Assembly (NCBI GenBank): GCA_015056655.1
Contig: SVFV01000023.1
Span: 1 to 56,227, forward strand
Length of the DNA: 56,227 bases
Reading direction: 5' to 3'
Source of the DNA: Butyrivibrio sp.
Lineage (GTDB): Bacteria > Bacillota > Clostridia > Lachnospirales > Lachnospiraceae
This document shows, in pieces, positions 26,633 to 35,934 of this stretch (within the stretch, counting starts at the first letter, position 1; every line of letters begins with the position of its first letter). Position numbers and translations under genes: made by a program. The notes under the pieces were generated by a model. The model made no database searches. It had not been told where the DNA came from and worked only from the letters and a program-made list of their open reading frames with translations.

Positions 26633-28676
26633 AGCGATAGTGCTTTCTATAGTAAAAATAATAATAGCGGCGCTTCTTATCGAGTGCTTTATATTCAATT
26701 TCAGAGCTCTTGAATCCATTGGATATAAGGAAATCGCGGATTTCAATTCCATTGAATATACTGGATTTACTGAAGATTCTGGAAAATATAGCCCAATCCC
26801 TGATGTAGAGCAGGCTATTGAGATAAAAGACATCGATGCGGAAATAAAAAATGTTTACTTGGATATCAAGTATAAAAAGACCAAGGCGAAGGATTATTTC
26901 CCTGTTGTTTTGAATGTGACAGACGAAGCAAATTCTCAGTACCTTACTCTAAATTCAACTGAGATTGTTCCCACCGTACCCGAAAGCAAATATCTTAGGA
27001 CACATCTAATAGGTAAAAGTAAAAATCTCAAAATAAATCTATCTAACTTAAATTCTGAAAAAGAGTATGAAATCACTGTCTCACTAAATAAAAGAAGACC
27101 TTTCTGCTTTCAATTGTGGCGAATTGCACTTATAGCCTTCATCATTCTTCTTGTAAAACTGTTTGGCTATAAATCGGCTCTTTACAGAATAAAGCTTGAT
27201 CTTGCAGATAAGAAACAGAAGGCATTCGTTATCGTATTCTTCCTTTTGACAGTGACAGTTTTTCTGACAATAGCCAGTGTTTTTACTCCAAAGAAGTGGA
27301 AAACTGAGGAGTGGCAGGCAAATCTTCAGTACAACTATGTGGCTCAGGCCATGCTAAATGGCCATGTGTGGCTTGATAAGGAAGTACCGGCCAGTCTTAA
27401 TGAAATGGACAACCCCTACGACTTTGCAGAGCGCACAAGGATACTTGAAGAAAATGGCGAATCGGTTGTCATGGACCTTGCCTACTTTGATGGGAAATAC
27501 TACAGCTATTTTGGAGTAATGCCGGTAATAGTTTTTTATCTGCCTTATATGCTTTTAACCGGGGATTACCTGAATACGCTTTATCCTATTTTGATCTGCG
27601 TTGTAATATTCCTCTTTGCGGCGTATTGGTTTATGCACACGATGGCGAAAAGACATTACCCATCAACATCTTTAGGCGCATACATTTTACTGACAAGCAC
27701 CTTTATATTTGGCTCGGAAGCTCTTTATTTTGTGCAAAAGACAACTATTTATTCCCTGCCAATTGCCATGGGAACATCACTTGGGCTACTTGGCGTGTCA
27801 TTCTGGCTAAATGCCATTACTGAAAGAGGCGAACTCAGAAAAGGAATGCTTATAGCCGGGGCGATAAGCATTGCAATGATAATGGGATGCAGACCGCATC
27901 TGGCCATAGTGTTGTTATTTATTTTCCCTATCTTTGGAAGAAAAATAATATTCACTAAGTTCTTCTCAAAAAAAGGAATTCCAAATTCAGCTTGCGTTAT
28001 AGTTCCTTTCCTGATCGTAGGAATCGGGGTGATGGCATATAACTACGCAAGGTTTGGAAGCGTCTTTGATTTTGGCGCAACCTATAACCTTACAGGATTT
28101 GACATGACCCACAGAGGATTTATCCCTGAAAGATTTTTCCTTGGATACTGGGAGTATTTGTTCCAGCCGTTTTCTGTAAGTGCGAGATTTCCTTATATAG
28201 ATGTAGTCGCTGGCCACATGGGGCTTGCAGCGGACTACCAGGGGCAGATAATAAACGAACCCTTACTTGGAGGCTTCTTTGCCTTCAATCTGATTGGAAT
28301 ATATATGCTAAAGCTTAAAGCCTGCATGGGAGAACTGAAAAAGAAAGGAATTCTTCCTTTTATACTGACATCGATGGCATTTGCAGCAATCATCGTTTCT
28401 GTAGATATTCAGATGGTTGGCATGACTATTCGCTACCTGTCAGATTTTTCAATGTTCTTCATGATAGCTACGGTGCTGATAATACTTACAGATTTAGAAA
28501 GGAGACAGCCTGAAAATGGAATAACACGCATAGTTATCTGCCTTTGCGCGCTTTGCATTTTTGTGAACTTATTCACGCTTATGGCCAATGGAAGATACAC
28601 ACCACTTTTTAACGCCGACAGACATTTGTATTTCAAGATTAAATACCAGCTTATGGGATTTTTATCTATCAGATAA
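26619..28676 (+). CDS. Large polytopic membrane protein, possible GT-C glycosyltransferase
   Basis: The 685-residue product has one N-terminal helix (about 8-28), an extracytoplasmic region of about 140 residues, and then ten or more hydrophobic helices to the C-terminus. The outer region (about 45-165) looks like a beta-sandwich. Between helices, WQANLQYNYVAQAMLNGHVWLD and YFDGKYYSYFGVMP recall the first external loop of lipid-linked GT-C sugar transferases, but I see no clear catalytic Asp motif. No family can be named from sequence alone. The overlap with the acyltransferase and the following manC suggest surface polysaccharide or lipid-linked sugar work. Confidence 0.6.
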   Translation: MNKNKAIVLSIVKIIIAALLIECFIFNFRALESIGYKEIADFNSIEYTGFTEDSGKYSPIPDVEQAIEIKDIDAEIKNVYLDIKYKKTKAKDYFPVVLNVTDEANSQYLTLNSTEIVPTVPESKYLRTHLIGKSKNLKINLSNLNSEKEYEITVSLNKRRPFCFQLWRIALIAFIILLVKLFGYKSALYRIKLDLADKKQKAFVIVFFLLTVTVFLTIASVFTPKKWKTEEWQANLQYNYVAQAMLNGHVWLDKEVPASLNEMDNPYDFAERTRILEENGESVVMDLAYFDGKYYSYFGVMPVIVFYLPYMLLTGDYLNTLYPILICVVIFLFAAYWFMHTMAKRHYPSTSLGAYILLTSTFIFGSEALYFVQKTTIYSLPIAMGTSLGLLGVSFWLNAITERGELRKGMLIAGAISIAMIMGCRPHLAIVLLFIFPIFGRKIIFTKFFSKKGIPNSACVIVPFLIVGIGVMAYNYARFGSVFDFGATYNLTGFDMTHRGFIPERFFLGYWEYLFQPFSVSARFPYIDVVAGHMGLAADYQGQIINEPLLGGFFAFNLIGIYMLKLKACMGELKKKGILPFILTSMAFAAIIVSVDIQMVGMTIRYLSDFSMFFMIATVLIILTDLERRQPENGITRIVICLCALCIFVNLFTLMANGRYTPLFNADRHLYFKIKYQLMGFLSIR

Positions 28677-28693
28677 TCCTTTGGATGCAAAAT

Positions 28694-28721
28694 TTTACAA
28701 TTATCGAAGATACGTTATAAT
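28694..28721 (+). promoter_or_regulatory. Upstream promoter of manC-glmS
   Basis: TTTACA (28694-28699), 16 bases, then TATAAT (28716-28721). It lies in the 185-base gap before manC, upstream of a stronger promoter. Confidence 0.5.
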
Positions 28722-28748
28722 ATGAAATGATACGCAGGTGTTATGCGG

Positions 28749-28793
28749 CTTAATCACCCAAACATTGACACTGGGGTTATTAATGATTATAAT
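28749..28793 (+). promoter_or_regulatory. Perfect sigma-A promoter of manC-glmS with flanking palindrome
   Basis: TTGACA (28765-28770), 17 bases, TATAAT (28788-28793): an exact consensus. Inverted arms TTAATCACCC (28749-28758) and GGGGTTATTAA (28773-28783) flank the -35 box and could bind a repressor. The leader to the manC ATG is about 60 bases. Confidence 0.75.
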
Positions 28794-28861
28794 TCCCATG
28801 CACTTGTTTTCTTTTTGCAATAATGAAAAGAAAATTTAACAGTTTTAGTAAAGGATAAGAT

Positions 28862-30178
28862 ATGAACGTAATTTTATTATCAGGTGGATCAGGACAGAGA
28901 CTCTGGCCTTTGTCAAACGACATCAGATCAAAGCAGTTTATTAAGATATTCAAAAAAGAAAATGGCGAATACGAGTCAATGGTACAGAGAGTATATCGCC
29001 AGATCAAGGCTATTGATCCTAACGCAAACGTTACAATAGCAACAAGTAAGACACAGGTTTCAGCTATCAACAATCAGCTTGGAACAGATGTAGGTATTTC
29101 AATCGAGCCCTGCAGAAGAGACACATTCCCTGCAATCGCTCTTGCAAGTGCTTACCTTGTAGATGTTCAGGGCGTTGATATCAACGATCCTGTAGTTGTT
29201 TGCCCTGTTGATCCTTATGTTGATGAGGAGTATTTCAAGGCTCTTAACAAGCTTTTCGAGCTTGCAGCTGAGGGTAAGGCTAACCTTAACCTTATGGGCA
29301 TTGATCCTACATATCCTTCAGAGAAATATGGTTACATCATTCCTGAGGATAAGGCTGACGTTTCCAAGGTTGTAGCTTTCAAGGAAAAGCCTGACGTAGA
29401 GACAGCTAAGGATTACATTTCAAAGGGTGCTCTTTGGAATGGTGGAATCTTTGCTTACAAGCTCTCATACCTTCTTGATAAGGCTCATGAGCTTATCGAT
29501 TTCACAGATTACAAGGATCTTTTCAATAAATACGAGACACTTACAAAGATTTCCTTTGACTACGCTGTAGTTGAGAAGGAAGACAGCATCAATGTTATGA
29601 GATTCGGCGGACTTTGGAAGGATCTCGGAACATGGAACACTCTTACAGAGGCTATGGAGGAGAACGTAATTGGTGAGGCTCTCCTTAACGAGAACTGCGA
29701 TGATGTTCACATCATCAACGACATGAACCTCCCTGTAATTGCAATGGGAATCAAGAACGCAGTTATTGCAGTTTCTCCCGAGGGAATTCTTGTTTCTGAT
29801 AAGGAACAGAGCTCATACATCAAGCCTTTTGTTGAGAAGATTGAGCAGCCTATCATGTTCGCCGAGAAGTCATGGGGTAGCTACAGAGTTATCGACGTTG
29901 AGAAGGATTCAATGACAATCAAGGTTACTCTTAACCCCGGTCATTCCATGAACTATCACTCTCACGAGAGAAGAGATGAGGTTTGGACAGTAGTTCGCGG
30001 ATCAGGCAGAACAGTTGTTGACGGCTTTGAGAGAAGCGTACACGTTGGTGATATCATCGCCATGAAGGCAGGTGAAAAGCACACTGTTGTTAACAACAGC
30101 GATACAGAGTTACAGCTTATTGAGATACAGATGGGTACTGATATAACAGTTGAAGACAAGCAGAAGTTCGACTTATAA
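28862..30178 (+). CDS. manC: Mannose-1-phosphate guanylyltransferase (with C-terminal cupin)
   Basis: The enzyme makes GDP-mannose from GTP and mannose 1-phosphate, the donor for mannose and fucose in surface glycans. The 438-residue product has the nucleotidyltransferase signature LLSGGSGQRLWPLSNDIRSKQF at the N-terminus, VCPVDPYVD with the metal Asp, and FKEKPDVETAKDYI. The C-terminal cupin (about 345-430) has HSHERRDEVWTVVRGSG, which resembles the mannose-6-phosphate isomerase half of bifunctional ManC. The ATG follows AAAGGA. glmS follows after 15 bases, so GDP-mannose and glucosamine supply are co-transcribed. Confidence 0.9.
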   Translation: MNVILLSGGSGQRLWPLSNDIRSKQFIKIFKKENGEYESMVQRVYRQIKAIDPNANVTIATSKTQVSAINNQLGTDVGISIEPCRRDTFPAIALASAYLVDVQGVDINDPVVVCPVDPYVDEEYFKALNKLFELAAEGKANLNLMGIDPTYPSEKYGYIIPEDKADVSKVVAFKEKPDVETAKDYISKGALWNGGIFAYKLSYLLDKAHELIDFTDYKDLFNKYETLTKISFDYAVVEKEDSINVMRFGGLWKDLGTWNTLTEAMEENVIGEALLNENCDDVHIINDMNLPVIAMGIKNAVIAVSPEGILVSDKEQSSYIKPFVEKIEQPIMFAEKSWGSYRVIDVEKDSMTIKVTLNPGHSMNYHSHERRDEVWTVVRGSGRTVVDGFERSVHVGDIIAMKAGEKHTVVNNSDTELQLIEIQMGTDITVEDKQKFDL

Positions 30179-30193
30179 GAAAGGACCAATACT

Positions 30194-32062
30194 ATGTGTG
30201 GAATAGTTGGATTTGTAGGTAAACATCAGGCAGGCCCCATTTTGCTTGACGGACTCTCAAAACTTGAATACAGAGGATATGATTCAGCAGGAATCGCTGT
30301 AAGAAATGGCAGCGACAAGGCTGAGGTTGTAAAGGCTGTAGGCAGACTTAAGAATCTTGAGGAGAAGACAGATAACGGTGCTTCTCTTGTAGGATGCTGC
30401 GGTATCGGACATACCAGATGGGCAACTCACGGTGGTCCTACACAGACAAATGCACATCCTCATGTTTCTGGAAACTGCACAGGCTCTGCATCAGGTACAG
30501 TTGAGTCTGAGGTAGTTGGTGTTCACAACGGAATCATTGAGAACTACCAGGAGCTTAAAGAAAAGCTTATAAAGAACGGATATGAGTTCTATTCAGATAC
30601 AGATACGGAAGTAGCTATCAAGCTTGTTGATTACTACTACAAGAAGTATCAGGTAGGTCCTATTGATGCACTTGCTAAGACTATGGTTCGTGTACGCGGA
30701 TCATACGCTCTTGAAGTAATGTTTGCTGATCATCCTGATGAAATCTATGTTGCTAGAAAAGACAGCCCTATGATCATCGGTATCGCTGATGGTGAGACCT
30801 ATGTGGCTTCTGACGTTCCTGCTATCCTTAAGCATACAAAGAACGTTTACTACATTGGCAACAACGAGATGGCTAAGCTTGTTCCTGGAAAAGCCGAGTT
30901 TTATGACCTTAATGGTGATGTGATTCAGAAGGAGCTTGTTGAGATTAAGTACACTGCTGAGGCAGCAGAGCGTGGCGGCTTCGAGCACTTTATGATGAAG
31001 GAGATCCACGAGCAGCCTGCTGTTATTAAGGATACAATCAACTCACTTGTTAAGAAAAACAAGGTTGACCTTTCTGAGGTTGGTCTTACTGATGAGATTA
31101 TTAAGAGCGTATCAAGCATCCAAATCGTTGCCTGCGGTTCAGCATGGCATGTAGGTATGGCTGCACAGTATGTATTCGAGGATCTTGCAAGAATTCCTGT
31201 ACGTGTTGAGCTTGCTTCAGAGTTCCGCTACAGAAAGCCTATCCTTGATAAGGATGCTCTTGTTATCATGATTTCACAGTCCGGTGAGACAGCTGATACA
31301 CTTGCTGCTCTTCGCGAAGCTAAGGATAAGGGCGTAAGAACTCTGGCTATCGTTAACGTAGTTGGTTCTTCAATTGCCCGTGAAGCTGATCATGTGCTTT
31401 ACACACTTGCTGGTCCTGAGATTTCAGTTGCAACAACAAAAGCTTACAGCTGCCAGCTTGTAGCATCATATCTCCTTGCACTCCAGTTTGGTATTGTAAG
31501 AGAGCAGATAAAGAAAAAGGATTACGAGAACTACATTTCAGAGATCGCAAGAATCCCTGAGTGTGTTCAGAAGGTTCTTGATGATAAAGAAAGACTTCAG
31601 TGGTTTGCATCAAAGATTGCTAACTCCAAGGACGTATTCTTTATCGGAAGAGGTATCGACTACGCAATCGGCCTTGAGGGAAGCCTTAAGATGAAGGAGA
31701 TTTCCTACATCCACTCAGAGGCTTACGCTGCAGGAGAACTTAAGCATGGTACCATCAGCCTTATCGAGGATGGAACACTTGTTGTAGGTATTCTTGGACA
31801 GAACGACCTCTATGAGAAGACCATTTCAAACATGGTTGAGTGTAAGAGTAGAGGAGCTTACCTCATGGGACTTACATCCTATGGTAACTATGAGATTGAG
31901 GACACAGTTGATTTTGCAACTTATGTTCCCAAGATGGATAAGCACTTCATTGGTTCTCTGGCTGTTATTCCGCTTCAGCTTCTTGGCTACTATGTATCTG
32001 TAGCAAAAGGTCTTGATGTAGATAAGCCCAGAAACCTTGCAAAGAGTGTTACTGTAGAGTAA
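30194..32062 (+). CDS. glmS: Glutamine--fructose-6-phosphate aminotransferase (isomerizing)
   Basis: GlmS makes glucosamine 6-phosphate, the entry to peptidoglycan and other amino sugars. The 622-residue product has the N-terminal glutaminase with Cys2 nucleophile (MCGIVGFVG), then TRWATHGGPT and HNGIIENY. Two SIS domains show SCGSAW-type and SQSGETADT segments, and the conserved C-terminal KSVTVE ends the protein. An insertion (NCTGSASGTVESEV) follows the HPHVSG region. Only 15 bases separate it from manC, so there is no room for the glmS ribozyme found in many Firmicutes. A terminator follows. Confidence 0.97.
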   Translation: MCGIVGFVGKHQAGPILLDGLSKLEYRGYDSAGIAVRNGSDKAEVVKAVGRLKNLEEKTDNGASLVGCCGIGHTRWATHGGPTQTNAHPHVSGNCTGSASGTVESEVVGVHNGIIENYQELKEKLIKNGYEFYSDTDTEVAIKLVDYYYKKYQVGPIDALAKTMVRVRGSYALEVMFADHPDEIYVARKDSPMIIGIADGETYVASDVPAILKHTKNVYYIGNNEMAKLVPGKAEFYDLNGDVIQKELVEIKYTAEAAERGGFEHFMMKEIHEQPAVIKDTINSLVKKNKVDLSEVGLTDEIIKSVSSIQIVACGSAWHVGMAAQYVFEDLARIPVRVELASEFRYRKPILDKDALVIMISQSGETADTLAALREAKDKGVRTLAIVNVVGSSIAREADHVLYTLAGPEISVATTKAYSCQLVASYLLALQFGIVREQIKKKDYENYISEIARIPECVQKVLDDKERLQWFASKIANSKDVFFIGRGIDYAIGLEGSLKMKEISYIHSEAYAAGELKHGTISLIEDGTLVVGILGQNDLYEKTISNMVECKSRGAYLMGLTSYGNYEIEDTVDFATYVPKMDKHFIGSLAVIPLQLLGYYVSVAKGLDVDKPRNLAKSVTVE

Positions 32063-32130
32063 TTTACATATTTTTAATGATAAATAAGGGATTTTTAACA
32101 ATTATCCGAATTTTCTGATGTTATAATCTA

Positions 32131-32157
32131 AGTGGGGCATTATATGCCCCACTTTTC
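32131..32157 (+). terminator. glmS terminator
   Basis: A perfect 10-bp stem (32131-32140 with 32144-32153, AGTGGGGCAT) has a three-base loop and a short T tail. A TATAAT just before it (32122-32127) has no good -35 partner. Confidence 0.75.
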
Positions 32158-32209
32158 AAATGCAGATTTTTAACGGATTAAAAATCAGAAAATACAAGGA
32201 TGTGATAAT

Positions 32210-33655
32210 ATGGCGAAAAAAGAAGAACAGGGCGTTGAACAGGAGGTTCAGGCTCCTAAGAAGAAAAAGAAGATAAAGAAGGTGGATGTTGCGCAGAACC
32301 TTCTTTTTGCTATTTTAGGAATAATAATGGGACTTGTCGCAATCATAGGACTGTGTGCGATGAATCCCGATCTTACTAATGTCGTGTCGGAAATACTAAT
32401 TGCGGCTAATGAAGCAGAGGAGGCCAACAGACCTGTTTCCGATGTGGCGTCTAATAGCACAACGTCTTACAACTTTGATCCGGAAAAATTCAGAGTAAGC
32501 GACGATATAGAGGATAGCGAAGTTCCTTCGGATGCAGAAAATGAAGAAGATGCCGAAGGTGTAGTTGACGTGCCAGAAAATGCTGATAACAGCGGCGTTG
32601 GTACAGAGACTACTGAAGTTGCAAACACCGAGAATGCTGCTGAAAACGAGGATAATGCAGGAAATACCGACAGCGTAGAAGCAGAGGAGACAACTCTTTT
32701 AGATGCTGTGGAACAGGCTATAACACCTCTTGTAACTATATCCTCTGATGAGACAACAATAGAACCGGTTTCAACCAGCGATATGGAGGAGTTTACCTAC
32801 AATCCTGAGGTTGTATATGATAGAAGCTCCTATGCAGAGCTTAATCCTGATATCATAGAGCTTCCAAGTCAGAAGCAGGCTGAGCAGATAGCAAATTCTG
32901 CAGGCTATGGCGAAACAGGTGAGGGCCTTGATTTTAACGCGGATTTTTATCCCTATTACAATATGCTCGATGACAACTCCAAGGCGCTCTACAGACAGAT
33001 ATATGCTAATGCCAATGCTTTGAATAAGTCCTTCAGACCTATTGTCCAGACGAACATGAAGGAATTAAGGAATGTAATTGAGAGTGTAACCTATGATCAT
33101 CCGGAGCTTTTCTGGCTTGATACAACCTTCTATACAGAATATGACTGGGATGGGACGGCTGTTAAGCTGGAGCTTAGCTTTTACGACAGCTTGGGAGACA
33201 TAACTCCTGCAAGGAATGCCTTTGAAGCAAACGCTGATAAGCTGATCGAGGGTGCAAGAGGACTCTCAAGTGACTATGAAAAAGAAAAATATGTCCATGA
33301 TATCCTTGCAGATAAGCTTAATTACAAGCACAATCCGCTGGATCAGAGTGCCTACAGTGCAATTGTTGGCAATAATACTGTTTGCGCAGGCTACGCCAAG
33401 GCTTTCCAGTATCTGATGCAAAAGCTTGGAATTCCCACCTACCTTTGCGTTGGAGCAGGTGCATTCCAGTTACATGGTTGGAATGTTACAAGGATAAACG
33501 GAAACTACTATAACGTAGACTGCACGTGGGATGATCAGGATCCTACTATCTACGATTATTTCAACCTTCCTGACAGCATCAACTTCATGCACACCAGAAT
33601 GTTCCAGTCGGTGAACTTGCCTGCCTGTGATGATTTTAGCTTTGTGGGCCAGTAA
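32210..33655 (+). CDS. Membrane-anchored transglutaminase-like protein
   Basis: The 481-residue protein has a strongly basic cytosolic start (Lys-rich, 3-24), one membrane helix (about 28-50), then a long acidic Asn/Glu/Thr-rich linker (about 85-215) suited to crossing the cell wall. The C-terminal domain is transglutaminase-like, with Cys392 in NTVCAGYAKAF, His422 in LHGWN and Asp437 in NVDCTWDD. All three triad residues are present. Such domains act as cysteine proteases or crosslinkers of surface proteins. The ATG follows AAGGATG. It stands alone between terminated transcripts. Target and role are unknown. Confidence 0.8.
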   Translation: MAKKEEQGVEQEVQAPKKKKKIKKVDVAQNLLFAILGIIMGLVAIIGLCAMNPDLTNVVSEILIAANEAEEANRPVSDVASNSTTSYNFDPEKFRVSDDIEDSEVPSDAENEEDAEGVVDVPENADNSGVGTETTEVANTENAAENEDNAGNTDSVEAEETTLLDAVEQAITPLVTISSDETTIEPVSTSDMEEFTYNPEVVYDRSSYAELNPDIIELPSQKQAEQIANSAGYGETGEGLDFNADFYPYYNMLDDNSKALYRQIYANANALNKSFRPIVQTNMKELRNVIESVTYDHPELFWLDTTFYTEYDWDGTAVKLELSFYDSLGDITPARNAFEANADKLIEGARGLSSDYEKEKYVHDILADKLNYKHNPLDQSAYSAIVGNNTVCAGYAKAFQYLMQKLGIPTYLCVGAGAFQLHGWNVTRINGNYYNVDCTWDDQDPTIYDYFNLPDSINFMHTRMFQSVNLPACDDFSFVGQ

Positions 33656-33758
33656 ACAAGAGCCTTTAGAGGGTGATATAAAATTTCTTATTCAAACTCC
33701 TTCATAATGTGCTACACTAAAGTGCAAAAGACTTTGTAGTACTTTGTGGAGGAGTTTT

Positions 33759-34595
33759 ATGTTAAATCTTATAAAAGCAGTTTTGTTTGGAATTATAGAA
33801 GGTATCACAGAGTGGCTTCCTGTAAGTTCAACAGGCCACATGATCCTTTTAAATGAATTCGTAAAAATGGACGTCAGTGAGGAGTTCTGGGAAATGTTCC
33901 TGGTTGTTATACAGCTTGGCGCAATCCTCGCGGTAGTTATCCTTTTCTGGAATAAGATATTCCCCTTTGATTTTTCCAAGAAAGCAAGAGATGAGCACAA
34001 GGTCATGAAAAAAGACATTTGGGCACTGTGGGGTAAAATACTCATCGCATGTGTGCCTGCAGCAATCGTTGGTGTCTTATTTGACGATGTGTTTGATGCG
34101 CTTTTCTACAACGGTGTTTGTGTTTCAGTTGCGCTTATCGTTTTCGGTATCGGATTTATCATTATTGAGAATAAAAATAAGGGTAAAGAGCCAAAGATCA
34201 ACTCTCTTGAGGAGATTGATATTAAGACAGCGCTCCTTATCGGCGTTTTCCAACTTATCGCTGCTATTTTCCCTGGAACATCAAGATCCGGCTCAACAAT
34301 CCTTGGAGGTCTAATGATCGGTGTTTCAAGAACAGTTGCTGCTGAGTTCACATTCTTTTTGGCAATTCCTGTTATGTTCGGGGCAAGCCTTCTTAAGATT
34401 GTGAAGTTCGGACTTGCATTTAGCTCTGCTGAGCTTGCAATCCTTCTTGCAGGAACGGTTGTGGCATTTGTCGTTTCAATCCTTATAATCAAGTTCCTTC
34501 TTGGCTACATCAGAAAGCATGACTTTAAGATATTTGGCTGGTACAGAATTGTACTCGGAGTTATAGTGCTTCTTTACTTTGCGCTTATCCGCTAA
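33759..34595 (+). CDS. uppP: Undecaprenyl-diphosphatase UppP (BacA)
   Basis: UppP removes one phosphate from undecaprenyl diphosphate, recycling the lipid carrier for cell-wall sugars, and gives intrinsic bacitracin tolerance. The 278-residue integral membrane protein has the two family signatures, EGITEWLPVSSTGHM near the N-terminus and FPGTSRSGSTI in the middle, which form the active site with Glu, Ser, His and Arg. About eight hydrophobic segments are visible. The ATG at 33759 follows GGAGGA; an upstream in-frame GTG sits inside that site and was rejected. Confidence 0.96.
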   Translation: MLNLIKAVLFGIIEGITEWLPVSSTGHMILLNEFVKMDVSEEFWEMFLVVIQLGAILAVVILFWNKIFPFDFSKKARDEHKVMKKDIWALWGKILIACVPAAIVGVLFDDVFDALFYNGVCVSVALIVFGIGFIIIENKNKGKEPKINSLEEIDIKTALLIGVFQLIAAIFPGTSRSGSTILGGLMIGVSRTVAAEFTFFLAIPVMFGASLLKIVKFGLAFSSAELAILLAGTVVAFVVSILIIKFLLGYIRKHDFKIFGWYRIVLGVIVLLYFALIR

Positions 34596-34647
34596 GCTGT
34601 TTGTTTCAATTGACCCGTTGCTGTTTACTTTTAAAGGAGACAAAAGT

Positions 34648-35844
34648 ATGAGTACAGAGCTTTCAAGCAGAATGAAAAATGTTAGTGTTTCGCCCACCAC
34701 TGCGCTTTTTGCAAAGGTGGACGAGCTTAAGAGACAGGGAGTAGACATCATCTCCTTAAATGTGGGAGAGCCTGATTTCCCAACTCCTGAGAACATAAAG
34801 GAAGCCGGAATCAAGGCTATCAAAGAGAACTTCACCAAATACACCACAGGAAATGGCATAGCGCCTCTTCGCGAAGCTGTGGCAAAAAAGGTGAAGGATG
34901 ACAACAACGTATCTTATGAAATAAATGAAATTGCCATAATGACAGGGGCTAAGCAGGCTCTTTCCTGCGCCCTTATGGCTATTGTGGGTGACGGGGATGA
35001 AGTAATAATCCCTGTTCCCTGCTATGTGAGCTACCCGGATATGGTGAAGCTCTCCGGAGGTACACCGGTTCTTGTAGAGAGAAATGAAGATTTTTCTCTT
35101 AATCTTGATGCTATTGAAGCTGCCATCACTGAAAAGACCAAGGCAGTTATTGTCTGCAGCCCCGACAATCCAACCGGAGCTGTCTATTCTGAAGAATCTT
35201 TGCGAAAGCTTGCTGCTATTGCAGAAAAGAAAGATATCTTTGTTATTTCCGATGAAATCTATGAAAAGATAATATTTGGCGAAAATAAACACTTTAGTAT
35301 TGCTTCTATTCCAGGAATGAAGGACAGAACAGTTCTTATCAATGGTTTTTCCAAGACCTATTCCATGACTGGCTGGAGAATGGGCTATGTGTGCGCAAGA
35401 AAAGATGTCGTAGCAGCAGCAATCAAAGTCCAGAGCCAGACTACAACTACGCCACCCAGTATTTCACAGATGGCGTCAGTTGAGGCACTTACAGGACCTC
35501 AGGACTCTGTATCCATGATGGTTTCTGAGTTTGAGAAAAGAAGAGACTACGTTTTAAAGAGACTTAATGAAATCCCTGATGTTATCTGCAAGGATATTCA
35601 GGGAGCCTTCTATGCATTCTTCGATGTGAGAAAATATATCGATATGCCAGGTGCTGACGGACGAGTATTTGCAAGTGATAAGGAGCTTTGCACCTATCTT
35701 TTGGAAGAGTATCACGTGGCTACAATGCCAGGAAGTGCCTATTATGCCCCTGGTTACGTGAGAATTTCATTCGCCTCATCTTTAGAAGTGCTTAAAATGG
35801 CGATTGACAGAATTGAGATGGGCTTAAAAGCGCATAAAAGTTGA
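34648..35844 (+). CDS. Class I/II pyridoxal-phosphate aminotransferase (aspartate type)
   Basis: The 398-residue fold type I aminotransferase has the N-terminal segment ISLNVGEPDFPTPENI, Asn and Asp of CSPDNPTGAVYS, SDEIYEKI, and the PLP lysine in GFSKTYSMTGWRMGY. The C-terminal carboxylate-binding Arg lies in APGYVRISFASS. The pattern fits the aspartate/aromatic subgroup I-gamma, so aspartate with 2-oxoglutarate is the most likely reaction. The ATG at 34648 follows AGGAGA; an in-frame start 69 bases earlier would overlap uppP and lacks a site. The gap to uppP is 52 bases, so the two may share a transcript without a functional link. Confidence 0.9.
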   Translation: MSTELSSRMKNVSVSPTTALFAKVDELKRQGVDIISLNVGEPDFPTPENIKEAGIKAIKENFTKYTTGNGIAPLREAVAKKVKDDNNVSYEINEIAIMTGAKQALSCALMAIVGDGDEVIIPVPCYVSYPDMVKLSGGTPVLVERNEDFSLNLDAIEAAITEKTKAVIVCSPDNPTGAVYSEESLRKLAAIAEKKDIFVISDEIYEKIIFGENKHFSIASIPGMKDRTVLINGFSKTYSMTGWRMGYVCARKDVVAAAIKVQSQTTTTPPSISQMASVEALTGPQDSVSMMVSEFEKRRDYVLKRLNEIPDVICKDIQGAFYAFFDVRKYIDMPGADGRVFASDKELCTYLLEEYHVATMPGSAYYAPGYVRISFASSLEVLKMAIDRIEMGLKAHKS

Positions 35845-35869
35845 CTTTTTTTCAAAACTGTACTACACT
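35841..35869 (+). promoter_or_regulatory. Sigma-A promoter for the H1-like gene
   Basis: TTGACT (35841-35846), 17 bases, TACACT (35864-35869). It begins in the stop codon of the aminotransferase gene and drives the DUF6465 gene, with a leader of about 60 bases. Confidence 0.65.
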
Positions 35870-35934
35870 CAAAAACGTAATGATTATTTTGCTTTAACGC
35901 ACAACATTCACATCTTACATAAGAGGAGGGAGAT

